Origin: Dyella sedimenti
Lineage (GTDB): Bacteria; Pseudomonadota; Gammaproteobacteria; Xanthomonadales; Rhodanobacteraceae
DNA length: 64,000 bases
NCBI RefSeq assembly: GCF_022760995.1
Contig: NZ_JAKWJO010000006.1
Span: forward strand, 62,001 to 126,000
Direction of reading: 5' to 3'
A program made the translations under genes and the position numbers. The notes under the pieces are model-generated. The model ran no database searches. It was not told the origin of the DNA and saw only the letters and a list, made by a program, of their open reading frames with translations. Position 1 is the first letter of the stretch, and each line of letters opens with the position of its first letter. Shown in pieces: positions 1-9,058 of this stretch.

Positions 1-599
1 ATACCTTCCGCCTGCGCCAGGCGCCGCCGATTACCAACGTGGAGGCCGGCAATCCGTGGGAGGAGTTCGGGCGCGGCGTGTATGCCTTCTATTTCTCCGG
101 GCCGTGGAACATTGGCGAGTTCCGCCAGCGCCTGTCGGCGGACCATGAGGATCGCTGGGCCACCGCGCCGCTGCCGGGACCGGATGGCCCGGGCGCGGGC
201 GCGGCCGGCGGTTCCAGCCTGGTGGTGTTCCGCCGCTCCCCGCACAAGGAGGCCGCCTGGGCGCTGATCGAGTACCTGTCGCGGCCCGAGGTGCAGCAGC
301 GCTTCTACGACATGCTGGGCGACATGCCCGCGCGCCGCAGCGCGTGGGATGGCGGCAGCCTGCGCAGCGATCCCAAGGTGCAGGCCTTCCGCGCGCAGCT
401 CGAACGGGTCAAGCCCACGCCGCCGGTGCCCGAGTGGGAGCAGATCGCCAACGAGATGCAGCTGGTGGCCGCGCGCGCGGTGGCCGGCGAGCTGACGGTG
501 GACCAGGCCGCCGCCGAGATCGACCGCCGCGCCGACCGCATCCTGGCCAAGCGGCGCTGGATACTCGACCACGCGCGCCACGACGGGGCCTCGCCATGA
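1..599 (+). CDS. Sugar ABC transporter substrate-binding protein, C-terminal part (5' truncated by window edge)
   Basis: The reading frame is open from base 3 to the TGA at 597-599, so only the last ~199 residues are present and the start lies outside the window. The visible part has features of the C-terminal lobe of family 1 extracellular solute-binding proteins: a GPWNIGEF segment, an APLPGPDG stretch, the block KEAAWALIEYLSRPEVQQRFY and a PEWEQI motif before the last helices. Its stop overlaps the start of the first permease (ATGA), so it belongs to that operon. The periplasmic protein would deliver a sugar to the two permeases. The substrate is not determined by the sequence; the neighbouring GH1 enzyme suggests a beta-glucoside or oligosaccharide. 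The call is firm, the substrate is inference. Confidence 0.88.
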   Translation, partial: TFRLRQAPPITNVEAGNPWEEFGRGVYAFYFSGPWNIGEFRQRLSADHEDRWATAPLPGPDGPGAGAAGGSSLVVFRRSPHKEAAWALIEYLSRPEVQQRFYDMLGDMPARRSAWDGGSLRSDPKVQAFRAQLERVKPTPPVPEWEQIANEMQLVAARAVAGELTVDQAAAEIDRRADRILAKRRWILDHARHDGASP

Positions 600-1474
600 G
601 CCGCCAGCGCATCGCCTGGCTGTTCCTGGCGCCCGCGCTGGCGGTGCTGGGCGTGTTCTTCTTGCTGCCGGTGATCGCGGCGCTGGCGCTCAGCCTCACC
701 GACTACGACCTCTATGCGCTGGCCGACGTGCGCCACCTGCGCTTCGTGGCGCTGGGCAACTACTGGGACCTGCTGCACCAGCCGCGTTTCTGGTCGGCGC
801 TGGGCCATACGCTGTACTTCGTGGCGGTGGGCGTGCCGCTGTCCATCGCCACTTCGCTGGGCGCCGCGCTGCTGCTCGATTCGCCGCTGGCGCGCGCCAA
901 GGCGCTGTTCCGCACCGCGCTGTTCGCGCCGGTGGTGACCACGGTGGTCGCGGTGGCGGTGGTGTGGCGCTACCTGTTCAACACCAAGTACGGCCTGGCC
1001 AACCACGTGCTGGGCCTGGTCGGCATCCATCCGGTGGACTGGCTCGGCGACCCGCACTGGGCGATGCCGGCGATCATCCTGTTCGCGGTGTGGAAGAACT
1101 TCGGCTACAACATGATCATCCTGCTGGCCGGCCTGCAGGCCATCCCTCGCGACCTCTACGAGGCGGCGCGCATCGACGGCGCCTCGCCGCTGCAGCAGTT
1201 CCGCCACATCACCCTGCCCATGCTGGGGCCAACCCTGCTGATGGTGGGCATCCTCACCGTGTCGGGTTATTTCCAGCTGTTCGCCGAGCCCTACGTGATG
1301 ACCGAGGGCGGCCCGCTGCAGAGCACCACCAGCGTGCTGTACCTGATGTACAACGAAGGCTTCCAGTGGTGGAACTTCGGCATGGCCTCGGCGGTGGCCT
1401 TTCTGCTGTTCGTGGTGATGTTCGCCATGACCGCGCTGATGCTGCGCCTGGCGCGGCGGGGCGGCGCGGCATGA
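596..1474 (+). CDS. Sugar ABC transporter permease (MalF/LacF type)
   Basis: 292-residue inner-membrane permease. The start ATG at 596 overlaps the stop of the binding protein (ATGA), which fixes it, although the frame is open further upstream. About six membrane segments are visible, beginning with the hydrophobic stretch right after MSRQRIAW. The cytoplasmic EAA loop, EAARIDGASPLQQF, starts near residue 189 and is the docking site for the ATPase. Length and order match the first permease of CUT1 sugar importers. It forms the heterodimeric channel with the next gene. The operon is binding protein, permease, permease, with the ATPase gene convergent downstream. Confidence 0.93.
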   Translation: MSRQRIAWLFLAPALAVLGVFFLLPVIAALALSLTDYDLYALADVRHLRFVALGNYWDLLHQPRFWSALGHTLYFVAVGVPLSIATSLGAALLLDSPLARAKALFRTALFAPVVTTVVAVAVVWRYLFNTKYGLANHVLGLVGIHPVDWLGDPHWAMPAIILFAVWKNFGYNMIILLAGLQAIPRDLYEAARIDGASPLQQFRHITLPMLGPTLLMVGILTVSGYFQLFAEPYVMTEGGPLQSTTSVLYLMYNEGFQWWNFGMASAVAFLLFVVMFAMTALMLRLARRGGAA

Positions 1475-2288
1475 ACCGGCGCCTGGCCTCGGCGATCATC
1501 CACGGGCTGCTGGCCGGCGGCACCCTGGTGGCGGTGTTTCCGCTGCTGTGGATGGTCTCGGTGTCGTTCATGCGGCCCGGCGAGGCCGGCAGCCTGCCGT
1601 CGCCGCTGCTGCCCGCCCATCCCACCTGGCACAACTACGAGGCGCTGTTCTTGCGCGCCGGCATGGGACGCTACCTGCTCAACAGCCTGCTGGTGTCCGG
1701 CGCGATCACCGTGCTGTCGCTGGCCTGCAACCTGATGGCCGGCTACGCCTTCGCCAAGCTGCGCTTCCATGGCCGCGAGCGGCTGTTCCAGGCGCTGCTG
1801 GGCATGCTGGTGATTCCCGCGCAGGTGGCCATGCTGCCGCTGTTCCTGATGCTCAAGTACCTGGGCCTGGTGGACAGCTATGCCGCGGTGATCGTGCCGG
1901 CGATGGCCAGCGCGTTCGGCATCTTCCTGGTGCGCCAGTACGCGCGCGGCATCCCCGACGAGCTGATGGAGGCCGCGCGCATCGACGGCGCCGGCGAGCT
2001 GCGCATCTTCGTGCAGATCGTGCTGCCGCTGCTCAAGCCGGTCATGGTGACGCTGGCGATCTTCACCTTCCTCACCGCCTGGAACGACTTCATGTGGCCG
2101 CTGATCGCGCTCACCGGGCAGGACCACTACACGCTGCCGCTGGGCCTGGCCTCGCTGGCGCGCGAGCATGCGCAGGACAGCGAGCTGATGATGGCCGGCT
2201 CGGTGGTGACGGTGGTGCCGGTGCTGCTGCTGTTCCTGGCCATGCAGCGCTACTACATCGAGGGCCTGCTGCTGGGCAGCGTGAAGGG

Positions 2289-2292
<4 letters not shown>
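1471..2292 (+). CDS. Sugar ABC transporter permease (MalG/LacG type)
   Basis: 273-residue inner-membrane permease and second channel subunit of the CUT1 importer. The ATG at 1471 overlaps the TGA of the preceding permease (ATGA). The EAA loop (EAARIDGAGELRIFVQIVLP) starts near residue 167, and about six hydrophobic helices are present. The sequence ends in the usual short cytoplasmic tail after YYIEGLLLG. Its TAG stop (2290-2292) overlaps the TAG stop of the convergent ATPase gene (2289-2291), so there is no room for a terminator between the two converging transcripts. Confidence 0.93.
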
Positions 2293-3380
<1,088 letters not shown>

Positions 3381-3472
3381 CGGCGCTGCGTCACTCCTGC
3401 GGATCGGCGGTGGTGAGGTTCGGTTATAGGCGAAAACCCGTGCACATCGAGGCCGGGCTCGGCTATTCTCCC

Positions 3473-3490
3473 GATGTAATCGTTTACATC
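3473..3490. promoter_or_regulatory. LacI-family operator between ABC ATPase and GH1 beta-glucosidase genes
   Basis: The 18-bp sequence GATGTAATCGTTTACATC is a near-perfect palindrome (8 of 9 positions paired) with the central CG and TGTAA/TTACA arms typical of LacI/GalR-family operators. It lies 35 bp before the GH1 ATG and 93 bp before the ATPase start, so one repressor could control both divergent units. No matching regulator gene is in the window. The NagR gene at 15248-16300 recognises a different core (AACGTT), so the regulator is probably encoded upstream of base 1. Confidence 0.75.
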
Positions 3491-3524
3491 AAGCCGCGCT
3501 GCGGCAGAAGGGGATGTTCCCGCC

Positions 3525-4877
3525 ATGACCCACAGCTACCGCTTCCCGGCGGATTTCCATTGGGGCGCCGCCACCTCGGCCTATCAGATCGAGGGCTCGC
3601 CCCTGGCCGATGGCGCGGGGCCGAGCATCTGGGAGCGTTTCGCGCATACGCCGGGCATGATGGCCAACGGCGACACCGGCGACGTCGCCTGCGACCACTA
3701 CCGCCGCTACAGGGACGACGTGCGGCTGATGCGCGCGCTCGGCCTGCAGGGCTACCGCTTCAGCATCGCTTGGGCGCGCGTGCTGCCGGAAGGCACCGGC
3801 CGCGTCAACCAGAAGGGTTTGGACTTCTATTCGCGGCTGGTGGACGAGCTGCTGGAACACGGCATCGAGCCGAACGCCACGCTGTTCCACTGGGACCTGC
3901 CGGCGGCGTTGGACGACCGTGGCGGCTGGTTGAACCGCGACAGCGCCGACTGGTTCGCCGAGTACGCGGGCGTGGTGTTCAAGGCGCTGGACGGTCGCGT
4001 GAAGCGCTGGTCCACGCTCAACGAGCCCTGGGTGGTCACCGACGGCGGCTACTTGCACGGCGTGCTGGCGCCGGGGCACCGCAGCAAGTACGAGGCGCCG
4101 ATCGCCGCGCACAACCTGATGCGCGCCAGCGGCGCCGGCATCCAGGCCTATCGCGCGCTGGGCAAGCATGAGATCGGCGTGGTGTTCAACATCGAGCCGA
4201 AGTACCCGGCGTCCGACCGCGCCGAGGACATCGCCGCGACGCGGCGCGCGCAGGCCTACATGAACGAGCAGTTCGCCGATCCCGCGCTGCTGGGCAGCTA
4301 TCCGCCCGAGCTGAAGGAAATCTTCGGCGCCGCTTGGCCGGATTTCCCCGAGGACGATTTCAAGCTCACCCGCCAGCCGGTGGATTTCGTCGGCCTCAAC
4401 TACTACACGCGCGCGGTGGTCCGGCACGACCCTGGGCAGTACCCGCTGCGGGCCTCGCCGGTGCGCCAGCCCAACAAGACCTATACCGAGACCGGCTGGG
4501 AGGTCTACGAGCAGGGCCTCACCGACATGCTCACCTGGTTCAGGCAGCGCTACGGCGACATCCCGCTGTACGTCACCGAGAACGGCTCGGCCTTCTACGA
4601 TCCGCCGGTGGCCGAGGACGAGGTGCTGGACGACCCGCTGCGCACCGGCTACCTGCGCAAGCACCTGAAGGCCATGCACCGCGCGATCGAGGCGGGCGTG
4701 AACCTCAAGGGCTACTACGCCTGGTCGCTGCTGGACAACCTGGAATGGTCGCTGGGCTTCGCCAAGCGCTTCGGCCTGTACCACGTGGACTTCGCCACGC
4801 AGAAGCGCACGCCCAAGGCGACCGCGAAGTTCTACGCCCAGGTGATAGCGACCAACGGCGCGGTGCTGGACGACTGA
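3525..4877 (+). CDS. GH1 family beta-glucosidase
   Basis: 450-residue retaining beta-glucosidase of glycoside hydrolase family 1, full length for the family. The N-terminal FHWGAATSAYQIEG block is characteristic. The acid/base glutamate is in TLNEPW (E167) and the nucleophile in YVTENG (E352). The glucose-binding region WSLLDNLEWSLGFAKRFGL is close to the C terminus. No signal peptide is visible, so the enzyme is predicted cytoplasmic, where it would split disaccharides or short oligosaccharides brought in by the adjacent ABC importer. A purine-rich AGAAGGGGA lies upstream of the ATG, and the LacI-type operator at 3473-3490 suggests substrate-induced expression. Confidence 0.95.
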   Translation: MTHSYRFPADFHWGAATSAYQIEGSPLADGAGPSIWERFAHTPGMMANGDTGDVACDHYRRYRDDVRLMRALGLQGYRFSIAWARVLPEGTGRVNQKGLDFYSRLVDELLEHGIEPNATLFHWDLPAALDDRGGWLNRDSADWFAEYAGVVFKALDGRVKRWSTLNEPWVVTDGGYLHGVLAPGHRSKYEAPIAAHNLMRASGAGIQAYRALGKHEIGVVFNIEPKYPASDRAEDIAATRRAQAYMNEQFADPALLGSYPPELKEIFGAAWPDFPEDDFKLTRQPVDFVGLNYYTRAVVRHDPGQYPLRASPVRQPNKTYTETGWEVYEQGLTDMLTWFRQRYGDIPLYVTENGSAFYDPPVAEDEVLDDPLRTGYLRKHLKAMHRAIEAGVNLKGYYAWSLLDNLEWSLGFAKRFGLYHVDFATQKRTPKATAKFYAQVIATNGAVLDD

Positions 4878-4892
4878 CGGGACGCCGGAGCC

Positions 4893-4927
4893 CCCTGTGG
4901 GAGCGCACAGGGTGCGCTCCCACAGGG
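4893..4927. repeat. REP-type hairpin 1 (GTGGGAGCGCAC arms)
   Basis: A perfect inverted repeat with 16-bp arms, CCCTGTGGGAGCGCAC at 4893-4908 and its complement at 4912-4927, separated by AGG. It lies 16 bp after the GH1 stop. The same arm core recurs in the longer hairpin at 8981-9043. Related TGTAGGAGCGCACC arms occur at 43831-43898 and 46724-46808. This is the pattern of REP palindromes in Xanthomonadales. It may also end or stabilise the GH1 transcript. No RAYT transposase gene is in the window. Confidence 0.85.
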
Positions 4928-4944
4928 CTGCCGCGTGGGCCTTA

Positions 4945-5210
4945 GAGCCTGTTCACGATCTCCGCATGGCCCGCGCCGGGAGCTGTTTGCGCGCAGGGCA
5001 AGGAAGAGGGAGGGAGTGTACGTCCGTACACGACCGAGCGATGACGCCGGCCTGGGGGCAAACAGACCCGGCCCGGAGGGTTGAGCCGGTGTGCCCACCA
5101 GGAAGCCGCACGCGGCTCGACCTGACGGCCAGTCAGGCGCTTCGCCACGCTCGATTCCCTGGCGAGCACACCGGCTCAACGCGGGCTACGGGGAGATCGT
5201 GAACAGGCTC
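4945..5210. mobile_element. MITE-like element, copy A (GAGCCTGTTCA ends, TTA target repeats)
   Basis: The element starts GAGCCTGTTCACGATCTCC (4945-4963) and ends with the exact complement (5192-5210). It is flanked by TTA on both sides (4942-4944 and 5211-5213), consistent with a 3-bp TNA target duplication. The inside has no coding capacity but contains nested inverted repeats: 5080-5102 pairs with 5158-5180 with two mismatches, and a short palindrome (GTGTACG) lies near 5020. The right-hand TTA is the complement of the thrC stop codon TAA, so the insertion abuts thrC without changing its protein. End sequence and TNA target resemble the IS1031 group of the IS5 family; this is inference. Confidence 0.72.
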
Positions 5211-6542
5211 TTAGCCTGCGACGGCCTGCGGCTGCTCCACCTGCCGCCGCAGCCAGGCCTTCAGCGCGGCATCGCTCGCCGGTAGCGGCTCGGCGCTGGC
5301 GGGCCGTTGCAGCATCGCCGCCAGGGCCGGCGGCACCTCGACCCGGCGGCCGATCAGGGGCTCGACCACGCTGTCGAACTTGGCTGGGTGCGCGGTCGCC
5401 ACCACCGCCCAGGAGGCATGGGTCGCGCCCATGTCGTCCAGCAGGTGCACCGCGGTGGCGGTATGCGGGCAGAACACCTCGCCGTGCTGGCGCGCGTGCC
5501 GCACGATGGTGGCGCCGATGGTGTCGTCGTCCACGCTGACCGCATGCAGTTGCACGCGCAGCTCGTAGTCGCGGGGGAAGGTCCAGCGCAGCCGCTCGAA
5601 GTTGCTCGGCGCGCCCACGTCCATCGCGTTGGCCAGCGTAGGCACGGCGGGACGGGGACGGTACGGGTCGCCGTCGAAGTAGTCGCTGAGCGCGGCGTTG
5701 GCGTTGCAGGCCAGGTGGATCTCGCCCACCGGCAGGCCCATCTCGCGCACCCACACGCAGGCCAGCGCGTTGCCGAGGTTGCCGGTCGGCACGATGAAGT
5801 TGAGCGGCGCACGGTGGCGCCGCCACCAGCCCAGCGCGGCATGCGCGTAGTAGCTCATCTGCGGCAGCAGGCGGCCGAGGCTGATGCTGTTGGCGGACGA
5901 CAGCGGCGTGAGCGCCTGCACCGCGCCATCGTTCAGCGCCGCCTTCACCATGCGCTGGCAGTCGTCGAAGCTGCCGGCCACGCGCAGCGCCTGCACGTTG
6001 TCGCCGAAGCAGCCCAACTGGTGGGCCTGACGCGGCGACACGCGCCCATCCGGATAGAGGATCACCACGCGCATGCCGGGCTGCCGATGGAAAGCCGCCG
6101 CCACCGCCGCGCCGGTATCGCCGGAGGTGGCCACCAGGATGGTGAGTGGCGTGTCGCCGGCGCGGCGCAGGCGCCGGAAGCAGGCGGCCAGGAAGCGCGC
6201 GCCCACGTCCTTGAAGGCCGCGCTGGGACCATGGAACAGTTCCAGCACGCTGGCACCCTCGTGGCTGGCGAGCGGCCGCAGCGGCACCTCGAAATCCAGC
6301 GCCTCGCGGCAGATCGTCGGCAGCTCCGCCGCCAGGGCGGTGCCGCGGAAGAATGGCGCGAGCAGGGTGGCGGCGGTGTCGGCCAGCGAACCATGCGGAT
6401 CGAACGCGGCCAGGTCGAGGTAGGGCAGGGCCTCGGGCACGTAGAGCCCGCCGTCCGGCGCCAGTCCGGCGGCGATCACCTCCTCGATGCGCGCCGCGTG
6501 TTGTCCGCCGCGCGTGCTGCGGTAATGCAGCGGCTCGCTCAT
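5211..6542 (-). CDS. thrC: Threonine synthase
   Basis: 443-residue PLP enzyme that converts O-phosphohomoserine to threonine, the last step of the pathway. The N-terminal YRSTRGG and PDGGLYVPE segments and the PLP-lysine motif HGPSAAFKD (K111) identify the family, as do the SGDTGAA phosphate-binding loop and the PTGNLGN motif. Length fits the long threonine synthase type of proteobacteria. Its start ATG overlaps the thrB stop (6539-6542), making it the last gene of thrL-hom-thrB-thrC. Its TAA stop coincides with the target repeat of MITE copy A, so the native 3' flank is now on the far side of that insertion. Confidence 0.96.
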   Translation of the reverse strand: MSEPLHYRSTRGGQHAARIEEVIAAGLAPDGGLYVPEALPYLDLAAFDPHGSLADTAATLLAPFFRGTALAAELPTICREALDFEVPLRPLASHEGASVLELFHGPSAAFKDVGARFLAACFRRLRRAGDTPLTILVATSGDTGAAVAAAFHRQPGMRVVILYPDGRVSPRQAHQLGCFGDNVQALRVAGSFDDCQRMVKAALNDGAVQALTPLSSANSISLGRLLPQMSYYAHAALGWWRRHRAPLNFIVPTGNLGNALACVWVREMGLPVGEIHLACNANAALSDYFDGDPYRPRPAVPTLANAMDVGAPSNFERLRWTFPRDYELRVQLHAVSVDDDTIGATIVRHARQHGEVFCPHTATAVHLLDDMGATHASWAVVATAHPAKFDSVVEPLIGRRVEVPPALAAMLQRPASAEPLPASDAALKAWLRRQVEQPQAVAG

Positions 6543-7513
6543 GCCGCGTCCTCCTCGACCAGCATGGCGGCCGGTCCGTTGATGGGCGACACCAGGGTAT
6601 CGCTATCCAGGCCTTCCCCGGCGAAGGCGGCCGCCATCGCGGCCGCCGCGCGCTCGGCATCCTCGCGCCGCTCGTACCAGCCGAACACGCTGGGGCCGCC
6701 GCCGGAGATGCTGGCGCCCAGGGCGTGGTGGTCCAGCGCGGCCTGCTTGACCTGCGCGAAACCCGGCACCAGCGGGGCGCGCCGCGGTTCCACCAGCACG
6801 TCGCGCAGGCCCTCGCGCACCAGCGCGGCATCGCCGCGGTAGCAGCCGGCCAGGGTCAAGGCGAGGTGGCCGTGCTGGGCGACCACGTCGTGCAATGCGA
6901 AGCCGCCGCCGAGCACGGCGCGCGACTGGCGTGTTTCCAGCACCACGTGCGGATGCGCCAGGGCACAGTGCCAGGCCTCGGGCACCGGCAGGCGCAGCAG
7001 CCGCTCGCGCGTGGCCAGCACCAGGCCGCCCAGCAGCATCGGGCCCAGGTTGTCGCCGTGGCGGCTGCCGCTGGCGACCGCCTCGCCGTCCAGCGCGAAG
7101 CCGTACAGCGCCTCGCGCGGCAACGGCCGTTCCAGCAGCGCGTTGGCGGCCACCAGCGCGGCCACGCACGAGGCGGCCGAGCCGCCCATGCCCGAGCCCA
7201 GCGCGATGCCTTTGTGCAGTTCCAGCTCGAAGCCGTGGCGCAGGCCGAGCGCGCGCCGCAGCGAGAGCAGCGCCGCGCCGGCGGTGTTGCGGGCCGCGTC
7301 CAGCGGCAGCTCGGTGACGCAGCCGTGGATGGCGGCGATGCGCACGGTGGGCTCGTCGATGCGGCGCACCACGGCGCGGTCGCCGGCCCCGGCCACGCTG
7401 TGGCCGAGGATGTCGAAGCCCACCGCGACATTGCCGACGCTGGCATGGGCCATGGCTTGCGCGCTCAGGGCGCGTTGCGGTGCGCTCACGGCATCGGCCA
7501 GTCGGGCGTTCAT
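6539..7513 (-). CDS. thrB: Homoserine kinase (GHMP family)
   Basis: 324-residue cytoplasmic kinase that phosphorylates homoserine with ATP. The GHMP signature is [15 protein letters not shown], matching the PxxxGLGSSAA motif with the usual homoserine-kinase variation. An N-terminal segment [14 protein letters not shown] and a C-terminal [15 protein letters not shown] motif complete the fold. The start overlaps the hom stop and the stop overlaps the thrC start, both as ATGA, so translation is probably coupled. Codon use is like its neighbours. Assignment is firm from both motifs and operon position. Confidence 0.96.
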   Translation of the reverse strand: MNARLADAVSAPQRALSAQAMAHASVGNVAVGFDILGHSVAGAGDRAVVRRIDEPTVRIAAIHGCVTELPLDAARNTAGAALLSLRRALGLRHGFELELHKGIALGSGMGGSAASCVAALVAANALLERPLPREALYGFALDGEAVASGSRHGDNLGPMLLGGLVLATRERLLRLPVPEAWHCALAHPHVVLETRQSRAVLGGGFALHDVVAQHGHLALTLAGCYRGDAALVREGLRDVLVEPRRAPLVPGFAQVKQAALDHHALGASISGGGPSVFGWYERREDAERAAAAMAAAFAGEGLDSDTLVSPINGPAAMLVEEDAA

Positions 7514-8658
7514 CGGCGCACCTCCAGCGATTCGGCGATGCGCAGCAGGTCGGCGAACACCCCCGCCGCCGTCACCTCAGGCCCGGCGCCGGGACCCTGC
7601 ACCAGCATCGGGTTGTCGCGATAGCGGTGCGTGGTGAATTGCACCACGTTGTCGGTGAGGCGCGTGTGGGCGAAGGGATGGGAGAGCGGCAGCATCGCCA
7701 GCCGCACGCTGGCATGGCCCTTGGCGTCGAGGCTGGCGACGTGGCGCAGCACGCTGCCCCGGGTCTGCGCGTGGGCGACCTGCCGGGCCATCGGCGCATC
7801 GAGCAGGTGCAGCCGTTCCAGCGCCTCCTCCCGCGGCAGGACGGCCAGCTCCGGCGGCACCAGGCTCTGCACCTCCACGTCCTCCAGCGACAACGGCCGG
7901 CCCGCCTCGCGGGCCAGGATCACCAGCTTGCGCGCCACGTCCAGGCCGGACAGGTCGTCGCGCGGATCGGGCTCGGTATAGCCCAGCGCATGCGCCTCGC
8001 GCACCAGCGCGGAGAACGGGCGGCTGCCGTCGTGGCGATGGCACAGCCAGGCCAGGGTACCGGAGAACATGCCTTCCACCGCCAGCAGCTCGTCGCCGGT
8101 ATCGAGCAGGTCGCGCAGCGTCTGCACCACCGGCAGGCCGGCGCATACCGTGGCCTCGTAGCGGAAGCGCGCGCCGCCGCAGGCCGCGCGGATCGCCTGC
8201 AGGCGCGGCAGCGGGCCGCTGCCGGCCAGCTTGTTTGGGGTGACCACGTGGATGCCGCTCGCCAGCCACTGCGCGTAGCGCGAGGCGACGGCCTCGCTGG
8301 CACTGCAGTCGACCAGCAGCGCGTGGCGGTCCCCGTCGCCCTGCAGGTGGGCGGCGAAATCGTCCAAGTCGGTGGGCCGCCAGGTCTGCGCCCCGCCATC
8401 GCGGCCGTTGAGTTCGGGGTCGTCGGTGTCCAGCCACATGCGGCGGCTCGCGGCGACGCCGCGCAGCGCGAGGTCCAGGCCGGCGCGCGCCAGCCGGGGC
8501 TGCGCGGTTCGCAGCTGGTCGAGCAGGGCGCTGCCGACACGGCCGGGACCGACCAGGCCCACGGCGAGCACGCGCTGGCGTGCGGTGGTCGCCGGCAGCG
8601 CCAGGGCATGTGGCGGCGGCGACGATGGTTCGAGCGAGGGTGATGCGACAGCGTTCAC
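7510..8658 (-). CDS. Homoserine dehydrogenase, stand-alone (no aspartokinase domain)
   Basis: 382-residue enzyme reducing aspartate semialdehyde to homoserine. It has the dinucleotide motif [11 protein letters not shown] near residue 35, the catalytic region TPNKLAGSG, the substrate-binding [14 protein letters not shown] and [10 protein letters not shown] blocks, and [16 protein letters not shown], all typical of the dehydrogenase half of ThrA. The aspartokinase half, which is fused in ThrA of enterobacteria and many xanthomonads, is absent and does not occur in the upstream 400 bp. Neither is an ACT domain seen. The start is GTG at 8658, fixed by AGGAGG five bases upstream (complement of 8664-8669). 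It is the first structural gene after the thrL leader. Confidence 0.93.
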   Translation of the reverse strand: MNAVASPSLEPSSPPPHALALPATTARQRVLAVGLVGPGRVGSALLDQLRTAQPRLARAGLDLALRGVAASRRMWLDTDDPELNGRDGGAQTWRPTDLDDFAAHLQGDGDRHALLVDCSASEAVASRYAQWLASGIHVVTPNKLAGSGPLPRLQAIRAACGGARFRYEATVCAGLPVVQTLRDLLDTGDELLAVEGMFSGTLAWLCHRHDGSRPFSALVREAHALGYTEPDPRDDLSGLDVARKLVILAREAGRPLSLEDVEVQSLVPPELAVLPREEALERLHLLDAPMARQVAHAQTRGSVLRHVASLDAKGHASVRLAMLPLSHPFAHTRLTDNVVQFTTHRYRDNPMLVQGPGAGPEVTAAGVFADLLRIAESLEVRR

Positions 8659-8713
8659 GATGGCCTCCTGAGGTGGGGGCCCGTGCTCGTCGAGGGGGAG
8701 TCGGATGTACGCC

Positions 8714-8738
8714 GGCCCGCCTCATCGAGGGCGGGGCC
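8714..8738 (-). promoter_or_regulatory. Hairpin in thr leader, candidate attenuator or antiterminator stem
   Basis: Between thrL and hom the minus-strand transcript can fold GGCCCCGCCCTC against GAGGCGGGCC (complements of 8727-8738 and 8714-8723) with two bulged bases. No run of T follows it, so it is not a textbook intrinsic terminator. The five-T run (8746-8750) comes before the stem. It is reported because leader-peptide attenuation needs alternative stems in exactly this interval; the mechanism cannot be settled from the sequence alone. Confidence 0.4.
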
Positions 8739-8753
8739 GTTGGCGTCAAAAAC

Positions 8754-8828
8754 TTATTCGCGCACGCAGACCCACCCCGACCCGGTGGTAATAGTGGTCG
8801 TGGTGGTCAGGGTGGCGGCGAAGGTCAT
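8754..8828 (-). CDS. thrL: thr operon leader peptide
   Basis: A 24-codon reading frame starts at ATG 8828 and stops at TAA 8754-8756. Its translation begins MTFAATLTTTTTITTG and ends WVCVRE. Nine of 24 residues are Thr and one is Ile, including five Thr in a row. This matches the composition of the E. coli thr leader peptide, where ribosome stalling at Thr/Ile codons prevents termination. It lies 95 bp upstream of hom, downstream of a good sigma-70 promoter (8911-8940). The Shine-Dalgarno sequence is weak. The gene is too short for ordinary gene finders and would be missed. Confidence 0.9.
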   Translation of the reverse strand: MTFAATLTTTTTITTGSGWVCVRE

Positions 8829-8910
8829 GGCGCTCGCGGGCGGCAGCGCGCGCCCGGCGACGGCCGGGTGGGAAGCGATGCGTGCTGGCAGCGAGGGCGA
8901 CATGGGTTCG

Positions 8911-8940
8911 ACCTTAGGCTGGCGCTGGCGGTGGCGTCAA
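8911..8940 (-). promoter_or_regulatory. Predicted sigma-70 promoter of the thr operon
   Basis: Read on the minus strand, a -35 box TTGACG (complement of 8935-8940) and a -10 box TAAGGT (complement of 8911-8916) are separated by 18 bp. The predicted start near 8904 gives a leader of about 75 bases before thrL. Spacing and position fit an attenuated biosynthetic operon. Confidence 0.65.
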
Positions 8941-8980
8941 CAGGTTCGTTTGAAACTTTTTGGGAGGATGGGGGGCGCCA

Positions 8981-9043
8981 GTCGCGCACAGGGTGCGCTC
9001 CCACAGCAGAGCGCACCCTGTGGGAGCGCACCCTGTGCGCGAC
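8981..9043. repeat. REP-type hairpin 2 (26-bp perfect arms)
   Basis: An inverted repeat with 26-bp identical arms at 8981-9006 and 9018-9043 around an 11-bp loop that itself repeats GAGCGCACC. The arms carry GTGGGAGCGCACCCTGTG, the same core as REP hairpin 1. It lies 15 bp beyond the stop of the CpdB-like gene and upstream of the thr promoter. It may serve as a terminator for that gene, but no T-tract is seen. Confidence 0.88.
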
Positions 9044-9058
9044 TGCGGTTCGCCCACC

